DNA of 64,000 nucleotides from Paralithodes platypus. Lineage: Eukaryota; Arthropoda; Malacostraca; Decapoda; Lithodidae. The notes beneath the pieces are model-generated. The model searched no databases, was not told the DNA's origin, and saw nothing but the letters and a program-made list of their open reading frames with translations. Position numbers and translations under genes: made by a program. The stretch spans positions 21,254,348 to 21,318,347 of the forward strand of contig CM064519.1 in assembly GCA_032716605.1 (NCBI GenBank), read 5' to 3'. This document shows, piece by piece, positions 62,036-64,000 of this stretch. Positions within the stretch are counted from its first letter, which is position 1; each line of letters starts with the position of its first letter.

Positions 62036-62512
62036 GCACTTCTCACTGTTCCTCGCTCTAGAACGCGGTAATGAGGTCAGGATCGATCAACTGGATCTTT
62101 CAGCTGTATTTTATCTTCTGAATCATGGCATTCTAGTGTGGAAGCTATGCGGTCCGGAAACAGTGGGTCAGTTCTTTGGATTTTGACTTGGTTCCTGTCC
62201 TGTTCCCGGTATAATGTCCATTGAGGCGTTTCTCAAGGAAGCGTTCTCTGACCTTTGTTATCAATATTTATACAATTGGTCTGTTCTAGTTCACTGAGAA
62301 CACACTACTGTATTTGGTTACGCTGATGATGTAGTTTTGGTTGCAACAATTCCTTCACCTCATTTGTGTCATGCCGTCTGTGAACCATTGAACTAGGATG
62401 AACTCGATATCTTGGGTGTCAAATTTGATTCCAAACTAATCTTCGAGAGTCATATCAGATATCTTGTTTCTTCCGTTTTTCGCAAGTTTAGGATTCTGAG
62501 GAAGGCTTATGC

Positions 62513-62513
<1 letters not shown>
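62036..62513 (+). pseudogene. old LINE reverse transcriptase relic
   Basis: Fragments in shifting frames: FGYADDVVLVAT at about 62319 (catalytic box), ILGVKFDSKLIFESHIRYLV and FRKFRILRKAYAI at 62412-62511. Many stops. It is more degraded than the other LINEs and ends where the (ATC)n tail of the next element starts. Confidence 0.6.

Positions 62514-62551
<38 letters not shown>
62514..62551. repeat. (ATC)n microsatellite, tail of the next LINE
   Basis: About 12 units, at the 3' end of the minus-strand LINE 62552-63893, inserted in the RT relic. Confidence 0.9.
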
Positions 62552-62552
<1 letters not shown>

Positions 62553-63893
62553 TCCGACGCCTTGTTTCCCCCCTGGGAAACCCCCGCTAGAGGATGGCCA
62601 TGACAGAAACGTCTCCAAGCTACTTTGTCAAGACATGCCTCCCTTGCCCGTGCCACAATGCCCCTTCCACTACGTGGAAGTTTTTCTTCAATATATTTTT
62701 CCACTTTCTTTTCCCATGTGGTCTTCCACTACTAGCGGTTCCTCTCACCTGACTCCCATATATCTTTCTTGGCATTCTGTCTTCATCCATTCTCTGAACA
62801 TGACCATACCACCTCAAAGTACTTCTCTTTATCCACTCAACCACACCACAATCAATGCCCAAAGCCTGCTCTTCCATTCCAAAGGACTCGTACACTTCCC
62901 TATTACTTGGCCTATCTAGCCTATTCATGCCAGCTGCCATTCTGAAAAAGCTCATCTCCACAGCTCTCAGTTTGAGAGGTCCTCGTCACTTGCTGTCCAT
63001 GTCTCGCTTCCATACGAGAGTGTTGGGAGCAGCACACTGTTTCTCAGTGACTTTTTGACTTCCTGGCTAACCATTCTTCCTTTGAGAATACTATCAAGTT
63101 CTCCAATCACCTTTCTCCCTTGCATTTTTTCTCTTTTATTCACTCTCCATTTTACCATATTTGCGTAGTACAGCTCCCAAATACTTGAAACTTTCAACCT
63201 CTTTCAGTACTTTATTTTTAATTTTTATTTTACAACTTTTCTCATGTTCTTTCTTGATTCTATATTTGTCCTTAAAATCTATGGTTTCATGCATTCTTCT
63301 CTCAAACACCATTACCTTACATTTCCCTACATTGACCTTTAACTTTCTCTTTTCACATACCCTGTCAAAGTCAGTGACCACTCTCTGAATTTCTTCCGCA
63401 TTTTCCGCCAACAGAACTGCATCGTCTGCATATAGGCATGTTAAAATCTTTCATGTTCTTCCCTCTGATTCCAGTCTAGCTCCCACACCCATTGATCCAG
63501 CCCTACATTCTCTAATCACTCCATCCATTTATATATTGAACAACCAAGCTGACATGACACATCCCTGTCTTACACCTACATTGACCTCAAAACTTTCACT
63601 TAATTTATCCCCTACCTTCACATTTGCCATTGCATTCCTATAAAAAGATTTTACTGCCATTAGCAACTTTCCTCCCACACCATATACTGTTAACACATCC
63701 CACAGACCCTCTCAGTTTACTTTGTCATAGGCTTTTTCCAAATCCATGAATGCTGCATAGAGTTTTCTGTTCTTGGCCAGATACTTCTCTACCAACAATC
63801 GCATTGAGGCTATCTGGTCAACGCAGCCCCTGCCCTTTATGAAACCTCCCTGTTCCTCGCCTATTTTGTCATCCGTTATCTTCTGTAGTCTCT
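62552..63893 (-). mobile_element. LINE-F-like element, degenerate, 5' end split by LINE-J
   Basis: Minus-strand pieces: RT (63893-63712: KIGEEQGGFIKGRGCVDQIA, LYAAFMDLEKAYDKVN), thumb (63411-63136: CEKRKLKVNVGKCKVMVFER, VESFKYLGAVLRKYGKMESE), connection (63197-62967: SVLLPTLSYGSETWTASDED) and C-terminus (62961-62620: MEMSFFRMAAGMNRLDRPSN, LRWYGHVQRMDEDRMPRKIY). The FADD region has been lost or scrambled at about 63430-63450. Inactive. Confidence 0.8.
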
Positions 63894-63894
63894 C

Positions 63895-63928
<34 letters not shown>

Positions 63929-64000
63929 CCCCAAGCTGCCTGGCCGAACAGCCCCAAGGCCCCGAGCAATTCCTTTCCAGGTATGCTAAGCAAGCTAATT
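63895..64000 (-). mobile_element. LINE-J 3' end, continuing beyond the window
   Basis: (TTG)n at 63895-63928 then CCCCAAGCTGCCTGGCCGAA, coding GLFGQAAWG on the minus strand. It interrupts the preceding LINE at ERLQKITDDK. Extends past 64000 or is very short. Confidence 0.8.

Noticed and set aside
62412..62704. Poly-Ile, poly-Asp, poly-Met and poly-Ser ORFs around 62514-62551
   Set aside because: All are readings of the (ATC)n microsatellite; no domain extends beyond it.
1..64000. tRNA, rRNA or prokaryotic operon structure
   Set aside because: No cloverleaf with A and B boxes, no rRNA core sequence and no tightly packed co-directional genes were seen.

Overview
The window is animal nuclear DNA with spliced genes, almost certainly from an arthropod and most likely a decapod crustacean. 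The reasons are a GalEa-like Copia retrotransposon, a DIRS retrotransposon, several CR1/Jockey-type LINE families, many TTAA-flanked and TA-flanked non-autonomous DNA transposons, and abundant microsatellites. The species cannot be fixed from the sequence. No rRNA or tRNA gene was recognised and nothing is bacterial.

One host gene is supported. Three plus-strand exons (7166-7265, 7697-7926, 36342-36475) have matching splice phases and encode the basic, acidic and serine-rich linker of an FCHo/FCHO2-type muniscin (an F-BAR plus mu-homology protein of clathrin-coated pit initiation). The F-BAR exons lie upstream and the mu-homology exons downstream, outside the window or unrecognised. The 28.4 kb intron between the second and third exons is transposons from its first bases to within about 50 bases of its end.

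Layout: 1-7165, upstream intron or flank with Tigger-like and TTAA-type MITEs. 7166-7926, two FCHo exons separated by a 431 bp intron that is mostly a LINE fragment. 8459-32870, one long minus-strand LINE (LINE-A) split by later insertions: two opposed copies of a PHD-finger LINE (LINE-E), a Jockey-like LINE (LINE-J), and a 16.6 kb Copia element (15845-32454, 237 bp LTRs, ATGAG target duplications). The Copia element is itself broken by MITEs and LINEs, one of which carries another LINE, giving five levels of nesting. 33001-36294, further LINE fragments. 36342-36475, third FCHo exon. 38237-53060, a structurally complete DIRS element with inverted terminal repeats, internal complementary region, Gag, RT/RNase H and tyrosine recombinase, split by a full-length LINE-B and a LINE-F copy. 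53061-64000, intron or flank with MITEs, three Tigger-type elements and LINE remnants.

The elements can be ordered in time because insertions split open reading frames that rejoin in frame across target-site duplications. Each LINE family carries its own 3' tail repeat, which accounts for several microsatellites here. LINE family letters (A, B, C, D, E, F, J) are local labels for this window, not database names.
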